Positions 35,619 through 48,100 of a stretch of 64,000 nucleotides of DNA are shown in pieces. Numbering within the stretch: position 1 is the first letter of the stretch; every line of letters starts with the position of its first letter. The notes beneath the pieces are model-generated. The model was not told the origin of the DNA. It worked only from the letters and a program-made list of their open reading frames with translations, and made no database searches. Source of the DNA: Pyricularia pennisetigena (Eukaryota > Ascomycota > Sordariomycetes > Magnaporthales > Pyriculariaceae); the NCBI RefSeq assembly GCF_004337985.1, contig NC_043742.1, positions 663,705-727,704 of the forward strand. Direction: 5' to 3'. Position numbers and translations under genes: made by a program.

Positions 35619-36411
35619 GGCCTGTGGTAGCTATTTGGTTCGTTGTCCTTAATAGGCTTTTTCTTTATTTGTTTTTGGTGTAAAAACAAAAATAATGCAC
35701 GTAATTTATATCCATTAGATCTAGGTTTTCGAACTGCGAATTGAATTCCATATTTTGTATTTTAAGTGTTAAAAACACCGGAATTTCCATTGTTTTAGGT
35801 ATTGAATTAGGTACCGTTACCGTTATAAGCTTTGGGGGGCGAACGGTGGGTAGTATAAGTTTAACGGGCACTGTAATTTCAGGTTTTAAATGCCCTGTAA
35901 CGGGTGGTAACTACCCTGTAACAGATGGTAAGTACCCTATTTTTTCAGGGCTTTTTAAAGGATAATTATCCACTGGAACGCTGTTAATTTCGTTTTCAGG
36001 TTCGGAATTAGAATCCCCTTTTGACTTTGTGTTTTCACCCTTTAAAATCTGTAGCGTTTCCCCTGGGATAACCAAATTTTCAGCGGTAATACCTTCTAAC
36101 TTCTTTACGATAAAGGTCTTATATACGGCCCGTTTGGCGGGTACGCACAATAACGTTGTAAAATTTAATAAATAGGTTAAAAGCTTCACCGTTTCGGTGC
36201 GGGGAACCAATTTATTAGATTTGTGGCGTTTTTCCAGCGCAATAATAACCTGGTATACAATACCAATAACCCGAAAATGCCTTCAACTGGGTTTATCAGG
36301 GAATTTAAATTGGAACTCGGAATAAAATTCCTCGTAGGGTGTTAAATCCCCATTAAACACCGCTATACGGTTAACTAAATTAACTACGGTAGGAAGTAAA
36401 TTATTTCATAA

Positions 36412-36964
36412 TGTTAACAATATGGGTTGCTGACAGGGGGTTAGGCATTAGCCTAGGTGCGGCGTGGTGCTAGTTGCGTTGTAAAAGCCTGTAATTACAG
36501 GGTTTATATACATTAAATTCATTAATTTTGGGATTAATAGATTTAATTCATTGGTGGGGGAGATTTTGTTTTGTCTCCCTTACATACTTTCCGACATCGA
36601 AGTGGGGGCCCGCACCCCGCAAAAGGTTCCGGTGCCGCACACGATTTTCCGAAAAATTATTTTGTATACGTTGTTGAAAAAACACCTGCATTTCCATACA
36701 AACCATTTCTGGGTTCGCACTGATTTGCTAATTTGGTGAAAATTTCAACCCGGTACAGGGTAGCTGACTCGTAAATGCAGGGTGGGTATTAAACCCGGTA
36801 TAGGGTGAAACCCCACTCGCTGACTTTGAATCGCAACTCCTGCAACACATAAAACATAACAGAAAATCTAACAACCTCAGCAGCCCCATTTCGGCACTAT
36901 CTATTGTGGCTTATATACAAATAAAAGTGGACCCATTACATGTAAAATAACGCATATAATTAAC
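36412..36964 (-). repeat. Solo copia-B LTR inserted in copy 2
   Basis: 553 bp from TGTTAACAATATGGG to AATTAACA. It splits the integrase region of copy 2 with 5-bp duplications cataa (36407-36411) and tataa (36965-36969), which differ by one C-to-T change of the RIP type. The absence of internal sequence means that a full element was lost by LTR recombination. Confidence 0.85.
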
Positions 36965-37210
36965 ATATAAATATAGTAGTAATTTAACCGTTATAATGGG
37001 AGACCTAAAGCTTTGTAATGTAACCCTAACTAACCGTTCCATTAATCCGTTTTAGCCGTGGTGATAGGGAATTAAAATGCTAGAATTAATACCTTTGTTT
37101 ATAGACCAATTTTAAAGGTTTATATTAATTTCGTACCCCCTACTAAAGTGAAACTTTAGGGGGTAACGCCCGTACGTAGCTTTTAAAACCTTAAAAGAAC
37201 CCTTAATAAC

Positions 37211-37399
37211 TGTTATAGGGTAAGCCAACGGCCTTGGGACCGTTAAGTATCCTTATTGGTATTATTATTAACGCTGGGGGAAGAAGGTAGGAGAAGGTAT
37301 ATATCCGGGTCGTGGTAGTGTCCTTCCTTTTATATTTTATACCTAACCCGCTTTTATATCTTATTACGTAATACGTGTTTTAAACACGAATCTATAATA
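37211..37399 (-). repeat. Gypsy 3' LTR (189 bp)
   Basis: Direct repeat of 44586-44774; shares gggtaagccaacgg, gggaccgttaa, tatccgggtcgtgg and ttatatcttat. The terminal ATAACA reads ATAATA here. Confidence 0.8.
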
Positions 37400-37504
37400 T
37401 AACCCGCATTCGCCCGTCCTTTATCGGGTATAATCCCCATTTGGAGGTATAGGGCCAGTCCAGCGGGCGCGTGCTTTATTATAATTTACCCGTTTTTTGT
37501 TTTA

Positions 37505-37880
37505 GGCGGTATAAACCCGTAGTCGGGTTTTGTTCGTTTATTTTCGGCCGCGGTTATGTCGCGGGTTTTTTATCCCCCGTTCCGTTTACGGGCGGTTATT
37601 ATAGTTCGTATTTTCTTTATTTTGGGTGGTATAAATCCGTGGCCGAATTTTGTCCTCCCGTTTTTGGTTGCGATTATATTGTGGTTTTTTATCGTATTTA
37701 CCGTTTGCGGGTGATTGTCGCGGTTTATTTTCCTTTTATTTTGGGCGGTATAGGGCCGTGGTCCGGTTTTACCCTTTTATTTTTGGTCATAATAGTGTCG
37801 TGGCTTTTTTATTATATTTACCGTTTGCAGGTGGTTATCGCGGTTTATTTTTTATTTATTTTGGGCGGTATAGGTTTGTT
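37505..37880. repeat. 120-bp tandem repeat in gypsy 3' region
   Basis: Units start at 37505, 37625, 37744 and (partial) 37864 with GG(C/T)GGTATA, a period of 119-120 bp. Because the period is a multiple of three or nearly so, the plus strand shows a 252-codon open frame (37471-38229) built of 40-residue hydrophobic repeats. That frame is antisense to the element and is not annotated as a gene. Confidence 0.75.
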
Positions 37881-38229
37881 TATTCATTGGTATAATTTTT
37901 TTCCCTTGGTAATTGCGGTTTCTATTTTTCGTATTTTTCCCGCGTTATCGTCCTGGTCTTTTTTTGCTTTCCAATTTTTCCTCCATTCAATTTTTTTTTT
38001 GTATTTCGATTCCTTTTCGTCCCCGTTTCCTCCCTTTTTTACCATTTTCTCGATTTTTTCCCGTTTTCCTATCGCCCTGTTTCTTATTTATACTGTTTTT
38101 ATTTTGTCCATTTTCGTTTTGTATTCGTTCCTATTTATTATTTATATCGTTATTTGTCGTTGCCAGTTCGCCGTTATTATATTCCCGGTTTTTATTTTTC
38201 TAATCGCGTTACAAATGGCGTTTGGATAA

Positions 38230-39980
38230 ATTAATACCGGTAATGGAAATGGCCGGCCTCCCCACCGTGGTGTTTAATTATTTTCGTCGTATAACGATAA
38301 CGGTCGCCCATTTGTAAATTATATCGATTAAATATTAATTGGGTGGTATCGTTAATTTATATTCGCAATATTTTGGTCGCGCTGTCGGTACCGCGGAGTT
38401 CCAAAACGATTTAAATAACGACGAATATACCGTTCCGGAAAATGTGTTTATTTTTTGCGTTTTTTATATAAAGGCGTCCAAAATTAATGGGGTTTGGGAA
38501 TGTGGCCCTGCCCCCGACGGTATTAGTTATTAGCGATATTACGATACCAAAACATCGTATTATTATTATAGCGAAACCGTTTACATTTTTAACCCTGTTT
38601 TTCGCCGCCGTTTGCGAGAATTAGAAACCATAACTTATAATAGTCGTTATATCGTCCAATTTTTAATTAAGGGCACCGCCGTAAATAGTAAAAAGAAATT
38701 TGGTAAAAATACCGTGTTGTTTCGAAATTGTTTTACCGCGTATACCAATTAGGTCCGCGTTTATTAAGACGTATAAAACAAAATGGTTAATTCCGTGGCC
38801 GCGACGACCCCTGTTAAAATTATTGTTTTTGCTATTATATCCAATATTCCTTTTCGTAGCGGCGGTAATCGTAACCCTTAATTGGTACAGATTTTCGTAC
38901 GCGGTTTTATTTACCTGGAAATGCGTTTATTTTTTTGGTATATAATTGTTTCGATAACGTTATTAATTTTAAAATTTTTTAGGAACGCAATACGTCGCGT
39001 TATAAAAAGAATTTGCAAAAGGCGCGCCGAAATAATAATATTTTTTCGTTATTTTAATTACCGTCCTAACTTTTTCCCCCGTTATTTTTATACGCCAATT
39101 TCGCCCCGCGTATTCCCCACGCCTTTTCGCCTTTATTATTACCACGCCCCGTCGTCGTTTCGAAACTCCTTTTTCGCGTTACCCCGTCGCACTTCGTTTT
39201 GCTCGTACTCCGACTCGGTATATATTTGGTTTTTCGCGCCCCCGTGCTCCTATTTCGTCGCGCTTTCGTGCTTTTAATCGTTATATGGGTAAAACCCCGT
39301 TTTTTCGGAAAATCCCGTTGTAAGTTTTTTTTAATTAAAAATACTATACGTCGTCGTACCGCTTTTTTGCGGAAAGTTAACCAATGCGTTAAATAATGGG
39401 AATTCCCGATTTTTAAGGACGACGCGGAAAATAATAAAATAAAAAAAAGGACGTTAAAATAAGGGAAAAAAATAAGGAAAAAGGAGATTTGGATAATAAA
39501 TTGGAAACGTATAATTCGGTTTTTAATTAATATTTTATCGCCGCGTAAACTTGTCGTTTCGTATTATGTACGTTAATTTAATTTAAGGATTGGGTGGGTG
39601 GGATACGGTTACGCCGCCCCAAAAATGGGCGCGGTTTATATGGTCGTCGGTTTGTTTTTATTATTTTTCGCCCCGGTAAAAGGTTTAATTTTACGTGTTT
39701 TTTTTGCGATACGTTTAATTAAATTACTATGTGTTTTGGGCTTACCGCGTCGTTTCCTTCCCGGGGAATTGTCGACTTTTTAATTAATTATAACAAATCC
39801 CTGGTCCGGTTGGATATTTAATTGTTAACGTCGTTTCGATATTGGGTTATTATTTATTTGGGCCGGTTTTTATTTTATTTCGAATTCGCTTAATACCCGT
39901 ATATTTTCCACCGTTACCGAATCCTCCCACGTGGGTTCGTCGTACTTTTTCTATTTTATTAAAATTTTGCGTTTACGTTT
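38230..39980 (-). other. Gypsy 3' region, no recognised gene
   Basis: Internal DNA between the chromodomain and the tandem repeat. Only short frames are present. A minus-strand stretch near 39140-39230 reads IYTESEYEQNEVRRGNAKKE, low-complexity and charged, and could be a decayed extra ORF. Confidence 0.35.
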
Positions 39981-41400
39981 TTTTCCCATTACGTTTTCGC
40001 GGCCAAAATTTCCTCTATTACCCATTTTTCCGCGGTTTCGTTATCCAAATTTAATGGGATTAATAATGGGCCGGGTTTAATATCGGTACGAATTTGGGAC
40101 AGTAATAGGTCGTCCGCGGTTTTTTCGATTAACTTTACGTAAAAAATGGGGTGGATTTTTTTCGGGCTGTTTAACGTAACCGTTAATGGTGTAAAAACCG
40201 CTACAACCGTATATTTATTCGCCACGAAATTAAATTTTTTATTCGGGCGGTTAATTTTAACGTTTCGTAAATTGAAAAAAGTTTTATCCTTTATTTTAAA
40301 ACGGTCCGCTGGTTTCCGTATTTTATTCGCGTTTTTTTGGCGTTATTATATATAAATTATAGCGGCGTGGGCCACGTTTTTACCGCTTTTAAAATATTGT
40401 AAAAACAAATTCGCGCGGTTTTTGGGCGTGGAACCCGGTCGTCCGTTTACCTGTATTACCGGGACCGCGTTTATTTCGTATCCTAATAATAAATTATTAA
40501 AATTAATTCCCGTAGTTAACGAATTTTTATTATTTAACGTTAATTAAACGGCGGGTAAATATCCGGGCAAATTTGCTTAATCGAATACCACGAAAACTTT
40601 TAAATAATATTATATTTCCTAATTAATCCGTTCCGTACCCCCGTCCGTTTTTGGGTGGTAGGACGTTAATAATAATTATAAAACTTTTATTTGTCGGTAT
40701 AATTCCGACCAAAAACCTTTTACCCAATCCGACCCCCAATCCGTTATAATCACGTTAAAAAAGCCTTTAAACCGCCACCAGGTGAAAACGAATTTCGCGG
40801 CGCAAATTTCGGTTTTTATCGAATTTATCGCTTTTAATTGGATATATTTGGAAAATTTATTAATTATAATTATTATATAACGTGGCGCGTCCGTATTATT
40901 ACTTGGGAAATCCGTTATAAAATCGATGGAAATTTGTTTTTAAAATTTGTCCGGTATTGGTAGGGGTTATAACAATTTTTATTTACGTTGTTTCGATGGT
41001 TTTTTTTTACGGTATATATCGCAATTGCGTCCGAATTGTCGGATGTACTCGGCCATCCCGTCCCAATGGTAATTTTGGGCCAGGATTGTAAATATATTAT
41101 TTTCACCGTAATGGTTAATTATTGGGGATTCGTGGGTTTGTTGCAAAATTGCCGTGATTAAAGGTTCCCAATTGGCTAATTAAACGCGGTTTTTATATAA
41201 TAACGTACCGGAGGCGTTTATTAAATAATCCGTTATATATATTATCGTTTCGGTTTCGGGTGGGAATCGTTTTATATTCTGTTGGACCGCGTTACGTTTG
41301 TGGGCGTATACCGGGTTTTTTTCCACTATTTCGTTCCAAAATCCTGCTATATAAGGTTATTGGAAAATGAACATTTTTTCCGGGACCGCCGGTAATATAT
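39981..41400 (-). pseudogene. Gypsy integrase and chromodomain remnant
   Basis: Near 41110-40900 the minus strand reads NIFTILAQNYHWDGMAEYIR and PLPIPDKF, the zinc-finger and pre-core region of gypsy integrases. 40225-39989 reads KIHPIFYVKLIEKTADDLLL and later EKWVIEEILAAK, the HPVFHVSLL and WEVEEIL signatures of the integrase C-terminus and chromodomain. Chromodomains target such elements to methylated heterochromatin, which fits this AT-rich block. Confidence 0.75.
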
Positions 41401-41899
41401 TTTATAGTAATATTTGCGAAATACCGATTATAATTATATTGGGTATTGGGCGTAATATTGGCGTTTTTTTTCGTTGGTTTCGTCCTGCTCCCGTCTCGAT
41501 AACGCGTCGGGAATTATCGCGTATTTTTTTAATCGGTATTTTAAAATATAATTAAATTTAAATAGGATTTTAACCCATTGCATTTACCGTTCCGACACTA
41601 CCCTCGGTTTCGTAAAATATTCGAACGTTTTATAATCCGTAAAAATGGTGGAAAAAGAACGGATATTGCGTAATTCCGCTTCCCATATTTGTAAACAATG
41701 GACGACCGCGAGCGATTTTTTGTTGTGGATAATATAATTGCGTTAAACCGTCGTTAGATTAACGGAACGGAATATTACCGGTTTTTATAACCCGTTTTTC
41801 CCTTTTTATATTAATATCCCCCCGATAATTGCGCCGGAATAATCCGTTTTTTATTTTCGTTTCCGTTTCGTCGTTCCATTGGGCCAATATTAGCGTTTA

Positions 41900-42900
41900 C
41901 AAAAATATTTGTTTAAATATTCTAAAAATACCGTTTTTTTTGGCGTCCATTTAAACGGTACTTTTTTTTTAATAAATCGAAATAGGGGCGCCGTTAAACC
42001 CGAATACCCGTTTATAAAATCCCGGTAAAAATTTGCGAATTTTAGGAAACCGCGCAATCTTTGTAACCTCGTCGGGGTTTCCTATTCCCGGATCGCGCGT
42101 AATGTTTCCGGATCGGTTTCCACGTTTATATTAGCGTATATAATAAACCCCAAATATTTAACGGAAATAATTGCGAACGCGTTTTTATCGAAATCCAAAT
42201 TTAAACCCGCTTTTTTTTAATTTTCCCAAAATATGGGTAATTTTCCGTTAATGGTCCGTTTTGGAACCGGACGTATAAATTGAAATATCGTCCAAATATA
42301 TTAATATATAATCGTCCAATATATTCCCGAAAACGCCGTTAATATATCGCTGGAACGTGGCCGGGGCGCCCGTTAATCCGAATGGGTATATTAACCATTC
42401 GAATAATCCGAATTTTGTGCGAAAAATTATAAAATATTTATTTTTGTCGGCCACGCGTAATTTATGGACAATTGCGAGTACGTTTATTTTCGTAAATTAT
42501 TCTGCTCCGGATAAGGAAAGGAATGTTTTTTCAACTAATAATAAAAAATACCGGTCCTATATTGTAATAGCGCTTAATATTTTATAATCGACGCATAAAC
42601 GCCATCCTCCAATTGTTTTCCGGATTATTAGGACCGGGGCTGCGGTTAACGACGCGTTTATTCGGATTTATTTTTTATCCATTATATCGATTATTTGTCG
42701 CCGTACTTCCAGCAATTAATCGCGCGATATATGGTATAACCGGCCCTATAATAACGGCGGGAATTTACCGTCGTTATTTTTTTGGATCCGGATATAGTGG
42801 TCCAACTCGCCTTTATATAAGGGTAAAACCGAAATTTTACCGTCGTTAAATAAATTTTCGAAATTTTTTAATTTTACGGGTAACGTCGCCGGGGGCCTGC
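41900..42900 (-). pseudogene. Gypsy reverse transcriptase remnant
   Basis: 42454-42248 reads KYFIIFRTKFGLFEWLIYPF, then GLTGAPATFQRYI and DDYILIYLDDISIY. These are the TKYGLFEFLVMPFGLTNAPATFQ and YLDDILIYS hallmarks of Ty3/gypsy RT, with the catalytic YLDD intact in this stretch. Flanking parts are broken by stops. Confidence 0.85.
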
Positions 42901-43499
42901 GTCGCTTTTGTTTACCGCTGACAAAGTTAAAATCCGGGTTATATTTCGTAACGAAATAAAGGTAAATTCCATTTATTCGTTCGTATTTTTTTTTATTTTC
43001 CGGGCCGCGGCCAGGAATACCTTGTTTATAATCACCGTAGGTTTACTGTTTTTCGGACGCAGGGATAGTTTTCACACGAATAACCTTTTAACGGACCCTA
43101 TTTTTAATTTTTTTTGGTTTGGATTAAATACTATTTTTCGGTGGGTTATCCAAAGGAGTTCCAGGAACAGGTTTTGCGCTAATTCCGGGATTATATAAAA
43201 AAATATCGGCGCGGATTAACCGTTAATATCCACGTCGCAATTACCCATTTCCCGTATATTGGTTGGTATTTATCCCGTTACCATACCCAACCGGCGGATT
43301 TATAATAAAGGGATTTTTATTATTCCTAATTTTTCAGTACAATTTTTATTTAAAACCGCGTAGTATTCGCACTTTAAATCCATTTATATAATAATAGATT
43401 TCATTAAACTAGTTAGAACCGGGATAAGGAATAATCGCCCATTTATTACAATTTATATTTTTTTTAATTGTTTTTTCCGATTTATATTTATTAACGTAT

Positions 43500-44400
43500 T
43501 ATAGGGTGGTCCGGGCCCGTCGCGTTGGATTTCCCCTGGGTTAAAACTGTGGCCCAGGGTTAATTTTTTCCTTTTTCGGGGTTATTTGGCGTTGGACGTA
43601 TAACCGGTACGAACTGGTAATTTTGGGCGTAATGGGAGGCGGACCCGTAACGGAAATAAGCCTTTATTTTATAGCGTCGCTGGAATTTTTAAACGGATAT
43701 TTATAGGACCCGATCCTTTTTTTATTTCTATCCGATTAACGCTTTTTTCGTTTTTTACTAACGTTATAACGGTTTCGGCCAACTTTTATCGTTAATACGC
43801 CTATTATTATTATGTTTTTTAACTTGCTTTTAAGGAATTTAGAAAGGGGGCGTTCCGTTTTTGGTTAAAACGTTTATTTAAATCGATAACCTCCAAATTC
43901 TGGGTAATATAGCGGTATATAACGATAAATCCGTGGTAAAAATCGGACACGATACATTTTTTTACCGACGTTTCCTTTATCCGGTTAACGACCCGGAAAC
44001 GCAAATAATTGGCCCGTATTTCGTTTAATTATTCGAAACCCCCGGCCGCAATAAGGAGGCGTTCGAATTTAGTAAAAAAATATATGAACAATTCGCCGTA
44101 TCGTATTTGGAATATTTTTAGCTCGGCGAAGGTTTGGGTTTTTTTATAAAGGTCGTCGTACGTACGTTCCAAATATTCGTTAAAATCCTCGTAATTATAT
44201 TCCCCTCCCGTATTTTTTATTTCGTAAAAAGAGCGGACGATATTTTGTATTATTATGGTAAAATTAGACCATATATATTCGAATTAATCGCGCTGGTTCC
44301 CGATAAATTCCGCGTCGCGTATTAATTTATATGAAATGGTTTATTTCCAAACTGTAAACGTAACCGGTGCACCGTCGTATAATGGGGGGTTACGTAAAAC
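43500..44400 (-). pseudogene. Gypsy gag remnant
   Basis: 44004-43819 reads VKKCIVSDFYHGFIVIYRYI and later IDLNKRFNQKRN, resembling the retrotransposon gag domain pattern (DQFYRGL..., L....I..A.RID.R). No zinc knuckle was resolved. Placement next to the 5' LTR agrees. Confidence 0.5.
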
Positions 44401-44585
44401 AATTTTTTTAAGGCGTTGTTTTTGGGCAATCGCGCATGCGTTTAAAGAATGTAATTGCATTTAAACGACACGTTTTTCCAGTATCGCGATATTCGCGACC
44501 AGGTTTTGGTAAAAATTGTAAATTTCCCTTCCCGGGCCTGGTTTTGGGTTAATTATTATCGTATTTAAACTCGAGCGTTAGTAAA

Positions 44586-44774
44586 TATTATAGGGTAAAC
44601 CAACGGTTTTGGGACCGTTAAATATTTTTATTGGTATTATTACTAACGTTGGGGGAAAAAGGGAGGAAAAGGTGTATATCCGGGTCGTGGTAATGTCCTT
44701 CCCTTTATATATTGTCCCTGACCCGCTTTTATATCTTATGACGTGATACGTGCCTTAGGCCCGAATTCATAACA
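44586..44774 (-). repeat. Gypsy 5' LTR (189 bp)
   Basis: Partner of 37211-37399. Starts TATTAT (mutated TGTTAT) and ends ATAACA, followed by target duplication ataac. Confidence 0.8.
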
Positions 44775-45282
44775 ATAACCACTAAAACCGTACGTCTGGC
44801 TTGATTTTTTAATGGGATCGACCACCGAAAACGTGATTTTCGGTCCACTGATAGCAGAAATACGGCTTTTTTATTGTAAAAATGAGGTTGAAGGGTCCTT
44901 ATATTACGTTTTGTAAAATCGAAAATACCAGGGGGTATAAGGAGTGCAATTTTATTCGTACGTTTAACAGAGATGGTTTCAACGAAAGCAATACAGGTAA
45001 TTGCCCTAAATTTATCGAAATTAGGTAAATCTTTTATAATTTTAGCGGTTTCTTTTCGCAATAGTAACCTTATATACCTTAAGCGCCTGTGCTTTAATAA
45101 GGCTCTTTGGGCCTGGATATTGTTGTAATCGCCTATAACTCCGTTTTTTTAGGGGTTAACCAACCGTCCGTGATTCGTTTCAGGCTTAAAGAGACATGAT
45201 TTACAGGGACCTGCTTTGAGTCCGATAATAGAAAAGGTTATAACAACGGATCTTTTATATGGGAAACCCCTTTTTTCGGAAA

Positions 45283-45838
45283 TGTTAATAATATGGGTTG
45301 CTAACAGGGGTTTAGGCATTAGCCTAGGTGCGGCGTGGTGCTAGTTGCGCTGTAAAAACCTGTAATTACAGGGTTTAAATGCACTAAATTCACTAATTTT
45401 GGGATTAATAGATTTAATTCATTTATGGGGGAAACTTTGCTTTATCTCCCTTACGTACTCTCCGACATCGAAATGGGGGTCCGCACCCCGCAAAAGGTTC
45501 CGGTGCCGCACACGATTTTTCGAAAAATTATTTTGTATACGTTATTGAAAAAACACCCTCATTTCTATACAAACCATTTCTGGGTTCGCACTAATTTGCT
45601 AATTTGGTGAAAATTTCAACCCGGTACAGGGTAGCTGATTCGTAAGTGCAGGGTGGGTATTAAGCCCGGTACAGGGTGAAACCCCACTCGCCGACTTTGA
45701 ATCGCAATTCCTGCAACATATACAAAATATAATAGAAAATCCGACAGCCCCAACAGCCCCATTTCGGTACTATTTATTATAGGTAATATACAAATAAAAA
45801 TGGACCCATTATATGCTAAATAACGCATATAATTAACA
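45283..45838 (-). repeat. Copia-B copy 3 3' LTR
   Basis: TGTTAATAATATGGG to AATTAACA, followed on the plus strand by ccccctctttttta, the polypurine tract of the reverse element. Confidence 0.8.
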
Positions 45839-46679
45839 CCCCCTCTTTTTTACTACTATTCACATAAAGTTGGAAAAAGAAAATATATGAAAATAAAACC
45901 CTAAAAAAAAAAGATCCCCTTTATATCCTAACCCGATTCGAATTCCGGACATAAACCCCCTAGATAATTAAGCCCTTTATACCGACCTGTAACCCCCGAA
46001 CTGGACGAGCCCCCGAATTGGAAAAAAACCCCCAAAATTGTGATAACCCCCGTATTCGAACCCCCGATTTGCATGATATTAACCCACGGAATTAACTATT
46101 AAACCAGGTAGCTAATCTGGCTGTTCGTTGGTAACAGTCCAAATTAGGTATATTATATAAGGTATTTCGAATGCGTCAATCGCCCAAAGCACGAGCTTTT
46201 TCAATTTTAATTCAATTTTTGATATAAGGTCGGTATAAATTACTTATTAATTAACCCGTGCAGGGTAAATTCGGTTAATACGGCCGGTATTAGGCGAACG
46301 AAAATCCAATATTTGCAAGCAAAGGAAATGTAATAAGTAATTAGCTATCGAACTAATTAAATAATACTTTAAAATTTAATAGGTAAAAACTAAGTTTTTA
46401 AGCGTTTAAATCCTATAAACTTTAGAAACACTTTGTAAATTAGAAGCGTTAGGGGTTTCTTTAGGCCATTAGCGGGTATTTGTTTGGATTCCAGGTATTT
46501 TAGGGTCCCTAATCCTTTTATAACTAATTCCCGTACGTAATGAAATTTTTATAACGTATATTTAATACGTGAACAGTGCGTAAAGTTATATACGTTAGCT
46601 ATAAAACCTATATTATTTCCAAATATTGCAATGGGGCCTTTTATAGGTAATCCAATGTTTATAACTAAGCTTTTAAACC

Positions 46680-48100
46680 ATTATGGTTTACGCAAGGCTT
46701 CCGCTAAGGCATCGGTTTTGGTTTTTTGGAATACTTACAGCTATAATATTAAACTTTTTGCATTTCCACGTTATAAGGCCCCCAAATAGGGTGTACAAAT
46801 ATCCGTAAATGGATTTTGAAATTTCCTTAGCCCGGCAAAATCGTTATTACTAAAACCCAATATATTTTAGGTTTCTAAAACCCTTTGTTAGTAAATTGGG
46901 TGGTTATCAGGCTTTAAACACTTTATTTCCGTAATAAATAAATAAGAATTTAATATCCGCTAAATAACGTAGTAGGTTTTTAGCTGCCGTTAAGTGGATT
47001 GTAGTGGTTTTTGTTAAAAAAAGTGAAGGCCACTGAACCGTAAAACCGATATCCGGGCGCGTTAATAGCATTAAACACATGAGGGTGCCGATAATACGCT
47101 GTAATAATTTAACTTCCAGTGCATTTACGGGCTTACCCCCGCTATATTTTAGCATACCCGGTTGTAAGGGAATAAATATAAGTTTGCAATTAGCTAATCC
47201 GAACGTTGTTAATGTTTCCTTTATATATTGATTTTAATGGACCTAAAATAGGCGTTTAAGCCTATCCTTTATAATTTCAACACCTAAAAAATAGGTTGCA
47301 GGGCCCCTGTATTCCAACGCGTATACCTTATTAAAACGGGCTTTGAGATCCTGAGTATATTGCAATTTAGGACCTATTAGCGGGTAATCGTCTACGAAAG
47401 TAATGATAAAATGTTTGGATTTAACGTTATAAAAGACAGCGGGATTAGAAATTAATGGCTTAAAACCTTTTTTAAAAAATAGGGTTTGAAGTTTGTTTTA
47501 CCATTTTTTTGGACCCTGTTTTAAACCATATAACGCCGTTTCCAATTGTATAACTTGCAATTCTTTCGGGTTATAACCCATTTCCACTAAAATTTTAGCG
47601 GTGATAGGGTTACAATTTTCTGCCTATTCGTTTAAACCGTCTGGAACTTGCAAATATATATTTACGTCGGTAAGGTCACTATTTCAAAACGCACCGATAA
47701 AATCGATTTGTTTTATTTCCCAATTTTGTGCATTAGTTATAATTAATAATATACACCAGGTAAATGGTATACTAGTGCTAGCAAAGGTTTTAATATAACT
47801 TAGGCCTTCGACCTGTAAAAAACCCCTAACAACAAGCTTAGCTTTATATTTTATAGGTTTATTATTTTTATCCTTTTTTAATTTAAATACCGGCCGGGTA
47901 AAAACGAGTTTACGGCCTGTAGGTATTTTGATTTTTGGGATAAAACGGAAGGTTTTTGCAGTAACGATTTGGTCGAATTTAAGCGCTAAAACAGCTAGCC
48001 ATTTAGCATTTTTAAGTTTGTTTAAAGCCTGTTGGTAACTATTTGGTTTACCATTTTTAGTGGGCTTTTTCTTTATTTTCTTTTTGATTTAAAAAAAAAG
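46680..48100 (-). pseudogene. Copia-B RNase H and RT remnant, copy 3
   Basis: 47155-46907 reads LLQRIIGTLMCLMLLTRPDI and later LTAAKNLLRYLADIKFL, the TRPDI and AA.RYL blocks at the end of RVT_2. The region to 47900 holds the YVDD-type box (minus reading FVDDYPLIGPKLQY) and the N-terminal RT blocks. RNase H debris lies at 46680-46880. Confidence 0.7.

Larger units (their letters stand above)
37211..44774 (-). mobile_element. Gypsy chromovirus, complete with TSD, inactivated
   Basis: 7,564 bp with 189-bp LTRs at 37211-37399 and 44586-44774 (TGTTAT...ATAACA) and an exact target duplication ataac (37206-37210, 44775-44779). Coding order on the minus strand from right to left is gag, RT, integrase, chromodomain, matching Ty3/gypsy chromoviruses. 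It inserted into the integrase region of copia-B copy 2. Between chromodomain and 3' LTR lie some 2.5 kb with a tandem repeat and no recognised gene. All frames have stops. Confidence 0.85.
33398..45282 (-). mobile_element. Copia-B copy 2, reverse, with three interruptions
   Basis: The copia-B body occupies 33453-36411, 36965-37210 and 44775-45282, read on the minus strand: RNase H, RT, integrase, then the edge of the protease region. The 3' LTR is reduced to 33398-33452, next to a polypurine tract (ccccctcttttttactac on plus). The body is interrupted by a solo LTR and by a complete gypsy element, and is cut at 45282 by the LTR of copy 3. Stops occur in all domains. Confidence 0.8.

Noticed and set aside
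37471..38229. 252-codon plus-strand frame as a membrane protein gene
   Set aside because: Antisense to the gypsy element and built from a 120-bp tandem repeat; kept only as a repeat and a finding.
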